NCBI GenBank assembly: GCA_002007465.1
Contig: LNAC01000137.1
Location: forward strand, 475,919-539,918
Source of the DNA: Ailurus styani
Lineage: Eukaryota; Chordata; Mammalia; Carnivora; Ailuridae
DNA length: 64,000 bases
Direction of reading: 5' to 3'
Numbering within the stretch: position 1 is the stretch's first letter; each line of letters opens with the position of its first letter. The translations under genes and the position numbers were made by a program. Shown here one piece after another: positions 1-10,480 of the stretch. The notes beneath the pieces were generated by a model, which worked only from the letters and a program-made list of their open reading frames with translations, had not been told where the DNA came from and did no database searches.

Positions 1-530
1 AACATATTTCCAAATTCTGTTGACTTGAAAAAGGCTAGAGGCAATAACAATTCAACATCAATTAGTATAACTTATGTCAAGGATCGGGGTTGCCTGGAGG
101 AATGGCCAGTTCCAGCTTTGGGGCAAAAAATATATAAGGTGACAAAGTGATGTCCTGTGGTCCCTGGAAAGAAAATAAGCCACCCAAGAGTAAAGGAATC
201 ATTTTAAAAAGACACAAGAACCAACATGAAGGATCCTCCACTGGCCCAAAGTGGGACAATTTGGGAACAGCAAAAAGAATGATAACCAAAACACTTTGGA
301 TATGTTTAAAAATATAAAATCCCAAGAGATCATAATGATGCTAAAAATACTTGCAAGTAAATTGGCCCCAATTTATAACTTGGAAAACTGGTCATTAGAA
401 AGTGCGGCCAATTATTTGCAGAGATGGCCACAAGAAAACCACCCCATCCTGGTTTGCATGTCCTTCTGAAATGTGACTTTGCTGCTCCTCCAATAAGGAA
501 ATCTTTCTCCTTTTGTCCTTTCCTGAATCT
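1..530. other. Noncoding, no recognisable feature
   Basis: AT-rich sequence downstream of the last DCDC1 exon found. The small open frames are short and lack codon or splice support. I see no repeat family I can name. Confidence 0.5.
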
Positions 531-1165
531 GAGAAAGGCCATGTGACTTGCTTTGGTCAAAGTAGCATTAGTAAACAGGAGGCAAGCAGATGTGTAAGAT
601 ATGCTCGCACACTGGAGGCTGTTCTTTTGTCTGCAATGGGAACCCTGAGACCACAATGTGAATAAACTTGAGTTAGCCTACTTAAGAAGCCTTGAGGAAA
701 ACCTAGGCCCCAAGCTGACAACAAGCAATCTCCACACACATAAGGGAGACCATCTTTAACTATCCAGCCCCCACAGAACCACCAAACTACTGACATACCA
801 CGAGATGACCACACATTAGAGTCACATTACTGACTCTGGGTAAGACCAGCCAAGTGGTCCCACTGAGCCCAGCTCAAATTTTTGGCCCACAGAATAAAAA
901 AAGTGGTTCTTGGGGCGCCTGGGTGGCTCAGTGGGTTTAAGCCTCTGCCTTCGGCTCAGGTCAAAATCCCAAGATCGAGCCCCACATCGGGTTCTCTGCT
1001 CAGCGGAGAGCCTGCTTCCCCCTCTCTCTCTGCCTGCCTCTCTGCCTACTTGTGATCTTTCTCTCTGTCAAATACATAAATAAAATCTTAAAAAAAAAAA
1101 GAAAGTGGTTCTTGGTTTAAGCCACTGAGTTTTCAGGTGGTTTATTATATCACAATAGATAAATG
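530..1165 (+). mobile_element. MLT1-like MaLR LTR, split by a SINE
   Basis: The 3' end reads TTTAAGCCACTGAGTTTTC, then GGTGGTTTATTATA and CAATAGATAA, which is the familiar end of MLT1-type solo LTRs. The 5' boundary is uncertain. A SINEC is inserted at 914-1102. Confidence 0.5.
914..1102 (+). mobile_element. SINEC (carnivore tRNA-Lys SINE)
   Basis: Head GCGCCTGGGTGGCTCAGTGG, CT-rich middle, ATAAATAAAATCTT plus polyA. The target-site duplication AAGTGGTTCTTGG is perfect on both sides (901-913 and 1103-1115). Confidence 0.95.
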
Positions 1166-1489
1166 AGTGGATAGAAAGAAATAACATTAATCCTATCATC
1201 CCTTACAAATAATATTTTTGGGTAATCAAATACCTAGTTGAAGAGGATGAACCGCATTGAAGTTCTTCCTTACATTAAGAGTTTAGCTAAAAAAATGTTG
1301 GGGGAAATGATAGAATTAGACAAAATTGACCCTTTTGAAACTCCTAATGAAATAATTGATTCAGGCAAAGATCACCAAAGAGTGACACTAAATGAAAGGT
1401 CATTGCAAGATTTGTTAAATGTGATGTTAGTTTCTAATCATGCCCACTGATACCCATTATCACTAAAAATGGAAAATCCAGATATTGTA

Positions 1490-2120
1490 TTCTTGCATAA
1501 GTGATCAATATGAAATATACCATAAACCCATGAAGAATCTTGTCAAAAAACATTTATCATAAATCTAATTACAACTCTAGTGTTAAATTCCTTTTATAGG
1601 AATTATGGGGGCTAGACAAACAAATTTTAAAATGCCATGGAAGTAAACAGACGAATCCAAACAGGAGGCATTCTATAGGACAATTCTAGAATCTACAACA
1701 AAATATCATATAAGGACCTGGCTTGAATCCTGATTCACATCAACAAACCATAAGAAGAATTTTTTAAAGAACCTAGGAAATTCGATTAAGAACAGGATAC
1801 TTGATTGATGGCCAAAGGATTATCATTAATTTTGTTAGGTGTCATAATGGTATGATTATGTAAGAAAATATTCAAATTTTTTAGAGGTGTACACTTAAGT
1901 TTAAGGTGGAATGGTATCATGTCTGCGGTTTGTAAAGATTGCAAAGACTTTGAAATAATTGAATTTGGATGAAAAGTATATTAGGATTCATTATACCATT
2001 CTATTTTTCATTATACTATTTCTATTTTTATTATATTTTGGTATACTGTATTCTAGTATATTATTCTATACTATACTATTCTAGTCTATGTGTGAAAATT
2101 TCCATAGTAAAATTTTAAAA
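1490..2120 (+). mobile_element. Old L1M-type 3' UTR-like sequence
   Basis: Runs such as GATTGATGGCCAAAGGATTA, TTTTAGAGGTGTACACTTAA and CATTATACCATTCTATTTTT resemble the 3' region of ancient mammalian L1M elements. It is strongly diverged, with a local TATACTATTCTA expansion near 2000-2080. The preceding 1166-1489 is unassigned. Confidence 0.4.
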
Positions 2121-2159
2121 TACTTTTATATAGACTCTGTAATTTGCTTTGGTCCTCAC

Positions 2160-2320
2160 AAATCTAAAACTTAAATACAGCCAGAGTTATTATCGGTCTC
2201 AATCAATTTGCAGATGAGAAAACAAAAGCTCCGAAAGGGAAGTTTTCATTTAAGGATACTCAAGTAGTACGTGGCAGAACTGAAATATAAAACTGACTTC
2301 TGATTCTAGGTTCTTGGCTT
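2160..2320 (-). mobile_element. MIR fragment
   Basis: CAGATGAGAAAACAAAAGCT followed by a diverged CTCAAGTAGTACGTGGCAGA is the minus-strand MIR core (gaggaaactgagg...agtggcagag). Confidence 0.4.
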
Positions 2321-2504
2321 TTTTACTTTCTCATATTGCTTCAAGTACTCCCTTCAAGTACATAGAACTACCTCAATTCAAAACCAACATTTAGATGATA
2401 CTTTTGAAGATTTTATTCTTAAATTTCACTATGGATTTCTCTATATGCACATATGATTTCCATTTTTCTACACATTACTAAAAGGCAGAAAATTAAAATA
2501 TCCC

Positions 2505-2640
2505 TGCTTAGATGGGCATCAAGGAGGGCACATATTTCGTGGAGCACTGGGTGTGGTGCATAAACAATGAATCTTGGATCACTGAATAAATAAATTTTAA
2601 AAAATTTTAAAAACAAACAAAAAAAAAACAACAAAAAAAA
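2505..2640 (+). mobile_element. L1 3' end with A-rich tail
   Basis: GGGCATCAAGGAGGGCACAT followed by GGAGCACTGGGTGTGGTGCA is the carnivore L1 3' UTR end, also seen at 42900-42950. It finishes in an A-rich tail. Confidence 0.65.
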
Positions 2641-3480
2641 GAAACTGGGAAGCTGTATTTTGGTTAGCATAAAAAGAACATCTTGATTATATACTTACAG
2701 AAAGACACAATTTTAAAATCATTGAGGCCTAAATTCTAGGTCTCCTTTCTTTCTGTTTTTATTATAAAATATTTCAATCATACAAAAATAGTACAGCATA
2801 GTGATCCCCCATGGTCCCACACTCAGCTTCTACAATTACTATCTGGAAGTTAATAATAGTTAACAAAAATTATCTAAATTTTGTCTAGATTTACTAAAAT
2901 GCAACCAAGTTTTAAAGGCCGGTAGGGAAAATACTCAAAAATTCACAAGATGGATACTAAATAAAATTAACTAATAATTGGATTGGTGTGGTCCAGAAAG
3001 AAATTGAGGAGTTTCTTTGTTTTAAATTAAAATTTTTTAAAAATTCTTTATTTCAATTCAATTTAGTTAAAATATACTGATTTATTAGTTTCAGGGGTAG
3101 AATTTAGTGATTACTAGTTGCGTATAACACCCAGTTCTCATTACATCAAATGCTCTCCTTAATGGAGGGCATTTCACCTCACCTTTCAACTTACCCACCG
3201 TCCCTTCAGCAACCCTCAGTTTGCTTCCTTGAGTTCAGCATCTCTTATGTTTTACATCACTATTTTCATCTTATTTTTTCCCTTCCCTTCCCCTATGTTC
3301 ATCTGTTTTGTTTCTTAAATTCCTCATATGAGTTAAATCATATGGTATTTATCTTTCTCTGACTGACTTATTTCACTTAGCATAATACCCTCTACTTCCA
3401 TCCATGCCATTGCAAATGGCAAGATTTCATTCTTTTTGATGGCTGAGTAATATTCCACTGTGTGTATGTAGGGGTGTGTT

Positions 3481-3497
3481 GTGTGTGTGTGTGTGTA
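3481..3497. repeat. (GT)n microsatellite
   Basis: About eight uninterrupted GT units, continuing an imperfect TG run from 3460, within L1 sequence. Confidence 0.9.
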
Positions 3498-3523
3498 TCT
3501 CACATGTTTTTATCCATTCATTT

Positions 3524-3710
3524 TTAAAAAATATTTTATTTATTTATTTGACAGAGAGATCACAAGTAGGCAGAGAGGCAGGCAGAGAGAGAGGGGGAAG
3601 CAGGCTCTCTGCTGAGCAGAGAGCCTGATGTGGGGCTTGATCCCAGGACTCTGGGATCTTGACCTGAGCTGAAGGCAGAGGCTTAACACACTGAGCCACC
3701 CAGGTGCCCC
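3524..3710 (-). mobile_element. SINEC inserted in L1
   Basis: Reverse-complement SINEC (ATTTATTTATTTGACAGAGA ... CTGAGCCACCCAGGTGCCCC). The duplication TATCCATTCATTT flanks it at 3511-3523 and 3711-3723, splitting the older L1. Confidence 0.95.
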
Positions 3711-4276
3711 TATCCATTCATTTGTTGATGGACATCTGGACTCTTTTCATAATTTGGCCACTGTGGATATTGCTGCTGTAAACATTGTGGGGTATGTGTC
3801 CCTTCAGATCACTATGTTTGTATCCTTTGGATAAATACCTACTAATGCAATTGCCAGGTCATAGGGTAGTTCTATATCTAACTTTTTTGAGGAACCTCCG
3901 TACTATTTTCCAAAGTGGCTGTACCAGTTTGCATCCCCACCAACAGGGTAAGAGGGTTCCCCTTTCTCCACTTTCTCACCAACATCTGTTGTTTCCTGAG
4001 TCGTTAATTGAGTAGTTTCCCTGTGATGAAATAAGAGTGCTGGGATTGGTGCTAAAAACCAGAAGTTACCCATGAAGCCATTGAAAGTGGCAACTATGTT
4101 CAAGTTTAAAGAAATGACCTTAGAAAGCCATTTCAGTCTCTGATTAAAGAACTCGTTTTGCAAAAAGAGCCAGTTTATACTGCATTGGAGTCATGCTGAT
4201 ATATCTTCTAAGTTGTACTCTTATTAGCAAGAAAAATGACAGACAGCAAATGGCCTTCAAGAATTACTTTGAAGAA

Positions 4277-4467
4277 GGGATCCTGGGTAGCTCAGTCAGT
4301 TAAGCAGCTGCCTTTGGCTCAGGTCATGATCTCAGGGTCCTGGGATCCAGTCTGCTCAGTGGGGAGTCTGCTTCTCCCTCTCCCTCTGTCTCCTGCTCTC
4401 CCTGCTGTACTCTCTCTCTCTCTCCCTCTGTGTGTGTCAAATAAGTGAATAAGATCTTTAAAAAAAG
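4277..4467 (+). mobile_element. SINEC
   Basis: CCTGGGTAGCTCAGTCAGTT head and AATAAGATCTTTAAAAAA tail. The imperfect duplication TTACTTTGAAGAA / TTATTTTGAAGAA marks an older insertion. Confidence 0.92.
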
Positions 4468-4829
4468 TTATTTTGAAGAAAGTAAGTTGCACATATGATT
4501 TTAAGATGAGTTCAGAGTAAACTGAATGTGCTAACTATCTGATGTGTGGCACTGTAACCAGCATATTGATGCTCAGCCTACTCTGGTTAAGAAAAAATAC
4601 ACAAAATAGTTTTTAGAATATTTCTAACAAAGTTGTCAAGTAGAAGATTCTCGTACTTAAACTATTAACCTTTTCTAAAGCAGAACACCAAAATGTCCAC
4701 TGAGACCTCTGTTCCACTATCCCCCCCTACCTTTCATTCCACCATCTTCTAAAACTCAGGCTGCATTCTACTATCTATCTCTGTAATTACTCCTTTCTTT
4801 TCTTTCTCACCAGCTGTATAGTTCCTCCT

Positions 4830-6180
4830 TTCCTATGTCTTTCAATGAAAACATGAGTTGTATAATCATCAGAAAATTTCAATCATATACCAAAGTATGG
4901 TAAACCCCCTCTACCCTTCACCCAGCTTCAACAATTATCAATTACCAATCTCATTTCATCTGCATCCCCACCCACTTCTATTCCTACTCTAGACTACTTT
5001 GAAGCAACTCCCAGGCATCATATCATTTCATTCCTAAATATTTCAGTATGTACCTCTAAAAGATAAAATTCTTTTATCGTAACTATAATATCACTGCTAA
5101 AATTAACCATAATAATATCTTAATATAATAAAATATTCAGTCAATATTCAAATTTCTACAATCATCTCTCTCTCCTCTTATAATCAGTATCAGTTCAATA
5201 CATTATAATTGGTTTCTATACCCTTTACATTTCTTTTTTTTATTTTAAAAGATTTTATTTATTTATTTGACACACAGAGAGAGATCAGATCACAAGTAGG
5301 CAGAGAGGCAGGCAGAGAGAGAGGAGGAAGCAGGCTCCCTGCTGAGCAGAGAGCCCGATGCGGGCCTCGATCCCAGGACCCTGAGATCGTGACCTGAGCC
5401 GAAGGCAGAGGCTTTAACCCACTGAGCCACCCAGGTGCCCACCCTTTACATTTCTTAATAATCTTCATGTTCTTCCTATATCTCCTTCTCTCTTTTTTCT
5501 TTTATTGTAATTTATTTGTTGTATATTTATTGTCAGTTAGGATTTTGATGACTACATGCTCTTTGTGTCATTTACCATGTTCCTCTATCTCCTATATTTC
5601 CTGTAAATTATTAGTTATAATGAGAAACTTGATTAAATTCCAGTTACATTTTTGGGGGGAGGAACACTTCATAAATGGTACTATGTACTTCCATCAAGGA
5701 ATATATATTATCTGTTGTGTCTCTGTTTGTAATGCTAGTAGCCACTGATAACCATTGTCTAGATCAATTAATTTATCAAAGTTTACAACATAGTTGCATT
5801 CTAATTTTTTCATATCTTATTCATTTATTAGCTGGGATATTCCTATGAAGTGAAACTTCTCATCTACTATTTTGTTATCCTAAGATACAGATCATAAAGT
5901 AAGGAAAAAATAAGTGCTTGATTCTTTATTTCCTAGTTTTCAAAGTAACGAATTGGTTCCTTAGCATCATCTAATGGTGATCAATGAATTATTGTTATTC
6001 TTGTTTAATATCAGTATGAACATATGGATTTAAACATATTTGATGTATGTCAACCCACCACATTCAGTTATCTTACTGATGCTTAAATTGTTTTGTCTTT
6101 GAACTGGGAGACTTTTCAAGTTGACTTGATTCCTTTTAAGATGAGCTTAGTAGTCTTTGACAGCATATTTGTTAACTGGT
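4830..6180 (-). mobile_element. Ancient L1M 3' region, minus strand
   Basis: CACCCAGCTTCAACAATTAT, CCTCTATCTCCTATATTTCC and GTACTATGTACTTCCATCA are minus-strand landmarks of old L1M 3' regions. A detached piece of the same family lies at about 2740-2850. A SINE interrupts it. Confidence 0.6.
5236..5440 (-). mobile_element. Young SINEC
   Basis: A full-length minus-strand SINEC with a perfect 16-bp target duplication, ACCCTTTACATTTCTT, at 5220-5235 and 5441-5456. Confidence 0.96.
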
Positions 6181-6948
6181 ATGAATTTAAAGACAAAGGC
6201 AAAAAGGGTTGGGGGAGGATAGCATAGTCAAAACCAAAGACATGCAAAATGGTATGGAAAATTTGGACAAATGCAAATTATTTTGTAGAGCCAGGGAATT
6301 TTGGGTGAAGGAGAAGACGAAGCTATTTAGAGATGTCTGAGAAGCAAAGAGGATAGAGACTCTTGCAATGTACATTATGAGATTTCTACAGGCCAACAGT
6401 AATCAACAATAGCAAGGTAGTTTGACATATAGACCCACAAATACCTCAAGTATTTGTAAAGTATGCAGCAATTCCTTACTAATAAAAACTACAGGTCCAC
6501 ATTTGAAAAATTATTTCCTCTAAAAATCAGAGTACAGGTATTCAAATTTAGACCTATGCTTGGTATAATGTAATATAGTTAAAGTCATTTACAATCATTT
6601 GCATCTTAATATGCTTTTTGGAGTCGAGTGACATCTAGTGTGGCAGGCACATCTGTGGGAGTGTAGTATGTGTGATTATCCTCATTCATGAGTGTTCCGG
6701 TGAACTGATGATGGACCAAAGATGATGCTGATGATAGGGAGCTATTGAAACAATATAAGCAGAGGGTAATACCAATATTCCTTCATTGTTTCCTAGCCAG
6801 AATCACAGAGTCTAGGCGATTTCATTCACAAAGCAGCGTTTAATTTGTGTCAATATAAGGTTTTCTAGGAAAAAAAAGTTCTACCTTTATTACATTACTC
6901 CACTTTCTCCTATTTTTCTTTTATCTTTAGTAGAAAAGAACCACTTAC
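6181..6948. other. Intergenic or intronic sequence, nothing recognised
   Basis: No splice-compatible open frame, repeat family or RNA gene was seen between the L1M piece and the 6949 exon donor. Confidence 0.5.
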
Positions 6949-7119
6949 TGGTTGATCAATGTTTTCCTTTTGAATCACAGAGGATGTACAAATACCAGCA
7001 TAATTTGCTGCTGTGATCTCCTTATCCAGTGCAGTGCTGTGAAAGGCCACAAAAGCTTTGATACTTTCCACATAATTCCACTTTTGATTGGATGTTCCAT
7101 TGTTATATGGTTTATATTT
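6949..7119 (-). CDS. DCDC1: DCDC1 exon: trefoil repeat with NQKW motif
   Basis: The acceptor ATTTTATCCTTTTTTCAG is followed by exactly 57 codons, phase 0 at both ends, with the consensus donor CCA|GTAAGTGG. The peptide starts KYKPYNNGTSNQKWNYV (NQKW is a QxW trefoil motif), continues KAFVAFHSTALDKEITAANY and ends KENIDQP. It matches DCDC1 as I know it. I found no further exon between here and position 1, so the rest of the gene lies beyond the left edge. Confidence 0.93.
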
Positions 7120-7199
7120 CTGAAAAAAGGATAAAATATGGAGTCAAACAGACAGAAGAGTTTATGACTTGATTATAACTGTCACAGTTTCACTGCATA

Positions 7200-7830
7200 A
7201 ATTCAGAAAGTATAAATAATTACTCATAATTCTATGTAGTAATAACCATTATTTATATTTGATGATTATATGGGCAACATTTTTTATATTTATAAATATG
7301 CATCCTCTGATTTATAAAAACGAAATCACAAAGTGCATATAATTTGGTAAATTCATTAGCTTTTTTAAACAAGAATATTCCATGAAACTTTTCCTAACAT
7401 TTTTAAAGGATATATCCTATTTGGTCTTAGTGATGTTTTATTTTACCAATCCCCAATAAACATGTAGATTGTTTCTCAATTTTTCCTTATTATAAGTAAA
7501 AAAGCAATGAATAAGCATAAATAAATTTTCATGTAAATCCATGAAAAATTCTTTAGAACAAAGTCCTTAAGGATAATTGCTGGTAAAATAACATGATCAT
7601 TTTTAAATATTATGAGACATCATATTAAGCTTTACCATATCAAAATGTTTTCTAGGAAGGTTATTCTAGTTTACACTTACACCAATAGTATATAATACAG
7701 CCTGTTTTCCTCACATTTTTGCCCAAACATCAATTTAATAAATGAAAAATAGTGTCTTGCTGCTATTTTAATTTATGTTTCCCTGGTTATCAAGAAGATT
7801 TTTTTTTAAAAAAATATGAGTTTTTTACAT
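7200..7830 (-). mobile_element. Old L1M fragment, minus strand
   Basis: Diverged copy of the minus-strand L1M motif series: GGATAATTGCTGGTAAAATA, GTTTACACTTACACCAATAG and GCTATTTTAATTTATGTTTC. Confidence 0.5.
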
Positions 7831-9357
7831 ACAGTTTTATATGTAACAGAAACAGCACATTTATTCTAATTCTAAAACTTGGCTCAAGCATAAGTAAAGA
7901 AAAGAGTAGTTTCAATTACAGAGAATTTAAACTAGTAGATTAGTTCCAACTAAACATATCATGACACCTAAAGGAACTTTATAATGAATAGCACTCACTT
8001 TACCAAGGAGAGATTGATAGTAAAGAGGAAAATAAATGGGTCTTAAGAATTGATTTAATAGGTCGGACAATAGAGCATCCCTCAGAGGCATGGAAAACAA
8101 AGACTATATTTCAAGGAACAGAGAGTGGGGGGTCTAGTAACATTAACCTAACATGCCTCATTTTTATTATTTTACATGAACTTTAATATTTTCTCACAAA
8201 CTGCTTCAAGAAATAAAAATGGAACATCAGCAAAGAAAAAATCTTGAAAGGTAATACAAATTACCTTGAGAGCAAACTCATTTCGTAAAAATGGGAACCT
8301 TAGGGGAAAATGTCAATATCCATAATTTTTTGAAGCTGATTAAGGTACGAAATTTGCATCTGCATGAGGTTTTAACCTCACTGTGGCCCATGCCAAAGAG
8401 GCACCTCACAGGGAAGAATGTGATGTTATATATGCGAAGTCTCCTAGAATAAATTTTTAGTCCATATTTATCAGCAGGATAGAAGATTTAATTAAGCTTT
8501 GATATTTGTCCAGATTGCTATATCCCAATGATGGATTCCGGACCTGCAAAACAAGCTGCCTCATTGCTATTAAAAACATGGAATAAAACAAATGTACTTT
8601 GGGGATAATATATTCTGTTCAACAAAAAGATGGTAAATACTATGGAGGATACAGAAAATAAATTCAGAGCAGGGGTGCTCCTAAGCTTTTTTTCCTCCTA
8701 ACAAGGAAAAACACATATCCATTTAGGAGTGTCTTTGGTTACAAGTAAGGATGACAGATTAAACATGAAAAAAGAACTTCATAGATCTTTACCCAAAACT
8801 CGAATGAACCCAGATTTCTCTGGAGTCTCCAAAAGCTGTTTGGCTGCTACAAGCATTTGCTAAAGTATGTTACCTGTATTTCAAATGAGTATCTTAGTAG
8901 AATTAACACTGATGAGTTCACCTCCTTCAAGAAGACTTCTTTGATCATGCTCTTTCCCTCCAGTTGCCAGGTAAGGGAGGACGTGCATATGCCCCAGTCA
9001 CTGAGCTTAAAACACGTGCCTCTCACAGCTATTCACTTGACCGTAGCTACCACTGAGACTGTATGAATGCTACTGGGATAATTTCTCATGCTTGCCCTTG
9101 GATTTGATTTAAGTAACTAGCATAACTCCTGACATGCAGCAAACCCACAATCACCATCTGTTGGATTAAACTAAATTAAGAGCTACATGAACATCTTGAA
9201 TTTGAAATCTAGGCAGACCATTATAAATATTTTAACAATGGCATTCAAAATAGGTTTCTATGACAGCCATTATTTTTCTCCACAACAAGGAAGCATATAG
9301 CTTTACTTAACTTCAAATAAAGGGCCATGATTGCTACTTAGCCCATATATATCTTAC
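7831..9357. other. DCDC1 intron, mostly unique sequence
   Basis: No repeat or exon is recognised. Moderately AT-rich; small open frames have no splice support. Confidence 0.5.
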
Positions 9358-9451
9358 CTGAACAATAACGGGATAGCCACAGACTTCATTTCTTGTTTTG
9401 GTCATAGACACTGCCAGCACAAGGTCTGAGTTACTCACCAGGTGAAAGGTC
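9358..9451 (-). CDS. DCDC1: DCDC1 exon: second trefoil repeat, start
   Basis: The acceptor CCTGTTTTCCCAAAG is followed by one completing nucleotide (AG+G = Arg) and 31 codons, with donor GTTCAG|GTAAGA in phase 0. The peptide TFHLVSNSDLVLAVSMTKTR followed by NEVCGYPVIVQ has the F.L.....LVLAV repeat core of a ricin-B lobe. It joins KYKPYNNG in the next exon, making the usual 'VIVQ.Y....NQ.W' trefoil spacing. Both splice sites are strong and the phase is exact on each side. Confidence 0.92.
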
Positions 9452-10220
9452 CTTTGGGAAAACAGGATTAGGCTTGTTATCAAGTAGCATAACCGCATAA
9501 CCAGATCAGAGTTCCCTCTGTGCCACTTAACAGAGTGCCGCCTCTTAGCCCCATGCATGCTCTGTGATAATGGATATGAATCCTTTAAGCATTTCTCCCC
9601 CACAGAAGCACAATATTAAGTTTTCTCAGTAGAGAGTGCTGAAGGAACACTGCGAGGAAGGGGCTCCCTTGCTCTTCTTGGCTGCTGCGTGGGTCAGCAA
9701 TTGGGAGTGAGGACATCCAGGGATGCTCTTCCCTAACAAGGTGCTCGGGGTGTGTGGCCCCTGGAAAGCCTCAGAGCCCTGGCCTGGTAATCATTTGCTC
9801 ATGGCCCTCCCGATGTGGACGTGACACGCTCTAAACCTTCTGCCTCCCCAGCACCCACTCCTTTTCCATACCCGTGTGCCCTCAAACCAGCTGCGTCCCT
9901 GCATATGTTCCAGAGGGCTACTTCCTCCTTGCAGAGCAACCACAGACCAGGTGTGGCCAGGCAAACCACAGATTTTTGCCATCTAGTTAGCTGTATCCAT
10001 ACCTTTTCTAATGAGTTGTGAACTCTGGCCCTGGGAAAGGGCCCAATTTCAAGTTTGTCTTCAACTCCCTCAGCCCCAGAGCACCATACACAGGATTTAA
10101 AAAATATATAATAAATCTGATTGTTACTCTTTTGTTATTGTTTAATAATTTTTTATGTTACACATCTCCTTGAAATCACTGTGTGGTTTCTTCTCCAAAT
10201 TGAACCCTCCTCATCTCCTG
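9452..10220. other. DCDC1 intron, GC-richer unique stretch
   Basis: Positions 9640-10080 have a higher GC content than the surroundings. Overlapping small open frames on both strands there have no splice sites or recognisable peptide. Confidence 0.5.
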
Positions 10221-10224
10221 CCAT

Positions 10225-10480
10225 TTACTGTGAGAGGCACTGTGGCAGAATGATGAGGAATATGGATTCTGGAGCCAGAGTGCTCAAGTCTGAATCCTGA
10301 ATCTACTTGTTAGTGGCTGTATGGCTTTGGTTAACAACCCCACACCTCCATTTCCTCATCTGTAAAATAGGATAATGGCACATGCCTCAAAGGACTCTTG
10401 TGGGGGTGAAATGAATTAATCCACAGAAAATGCATCGAATATTGCCTGGCACACGTCACTTAGAATGAGCCACTATTATT
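10225..10480 (+). mobile_element. MIR element, nearly full length
   Basis: TATGGATTCTGGAGCCAGAG, CCATTTCCTCATCTGTAAAA and ATTGCCTGGCACACG follow the MIR consensus in order. Confidence 0.85.

Larger units (their letters stand above)
3030..4015 (-). mobile_element. L1 3' part, antisense on the plus strand
   Basis: Reads as the reverse complement of L1 ORF2 C-terminus and 3' UTR: CACTTAGCATAATACCCTCT, GGCTGAGTAATATTCCACTG, then CCAAAGTGGCTGTACCAG near the 5' side. It is interrupted by a TG microsatellite and a SINE. Confidence 0.85.
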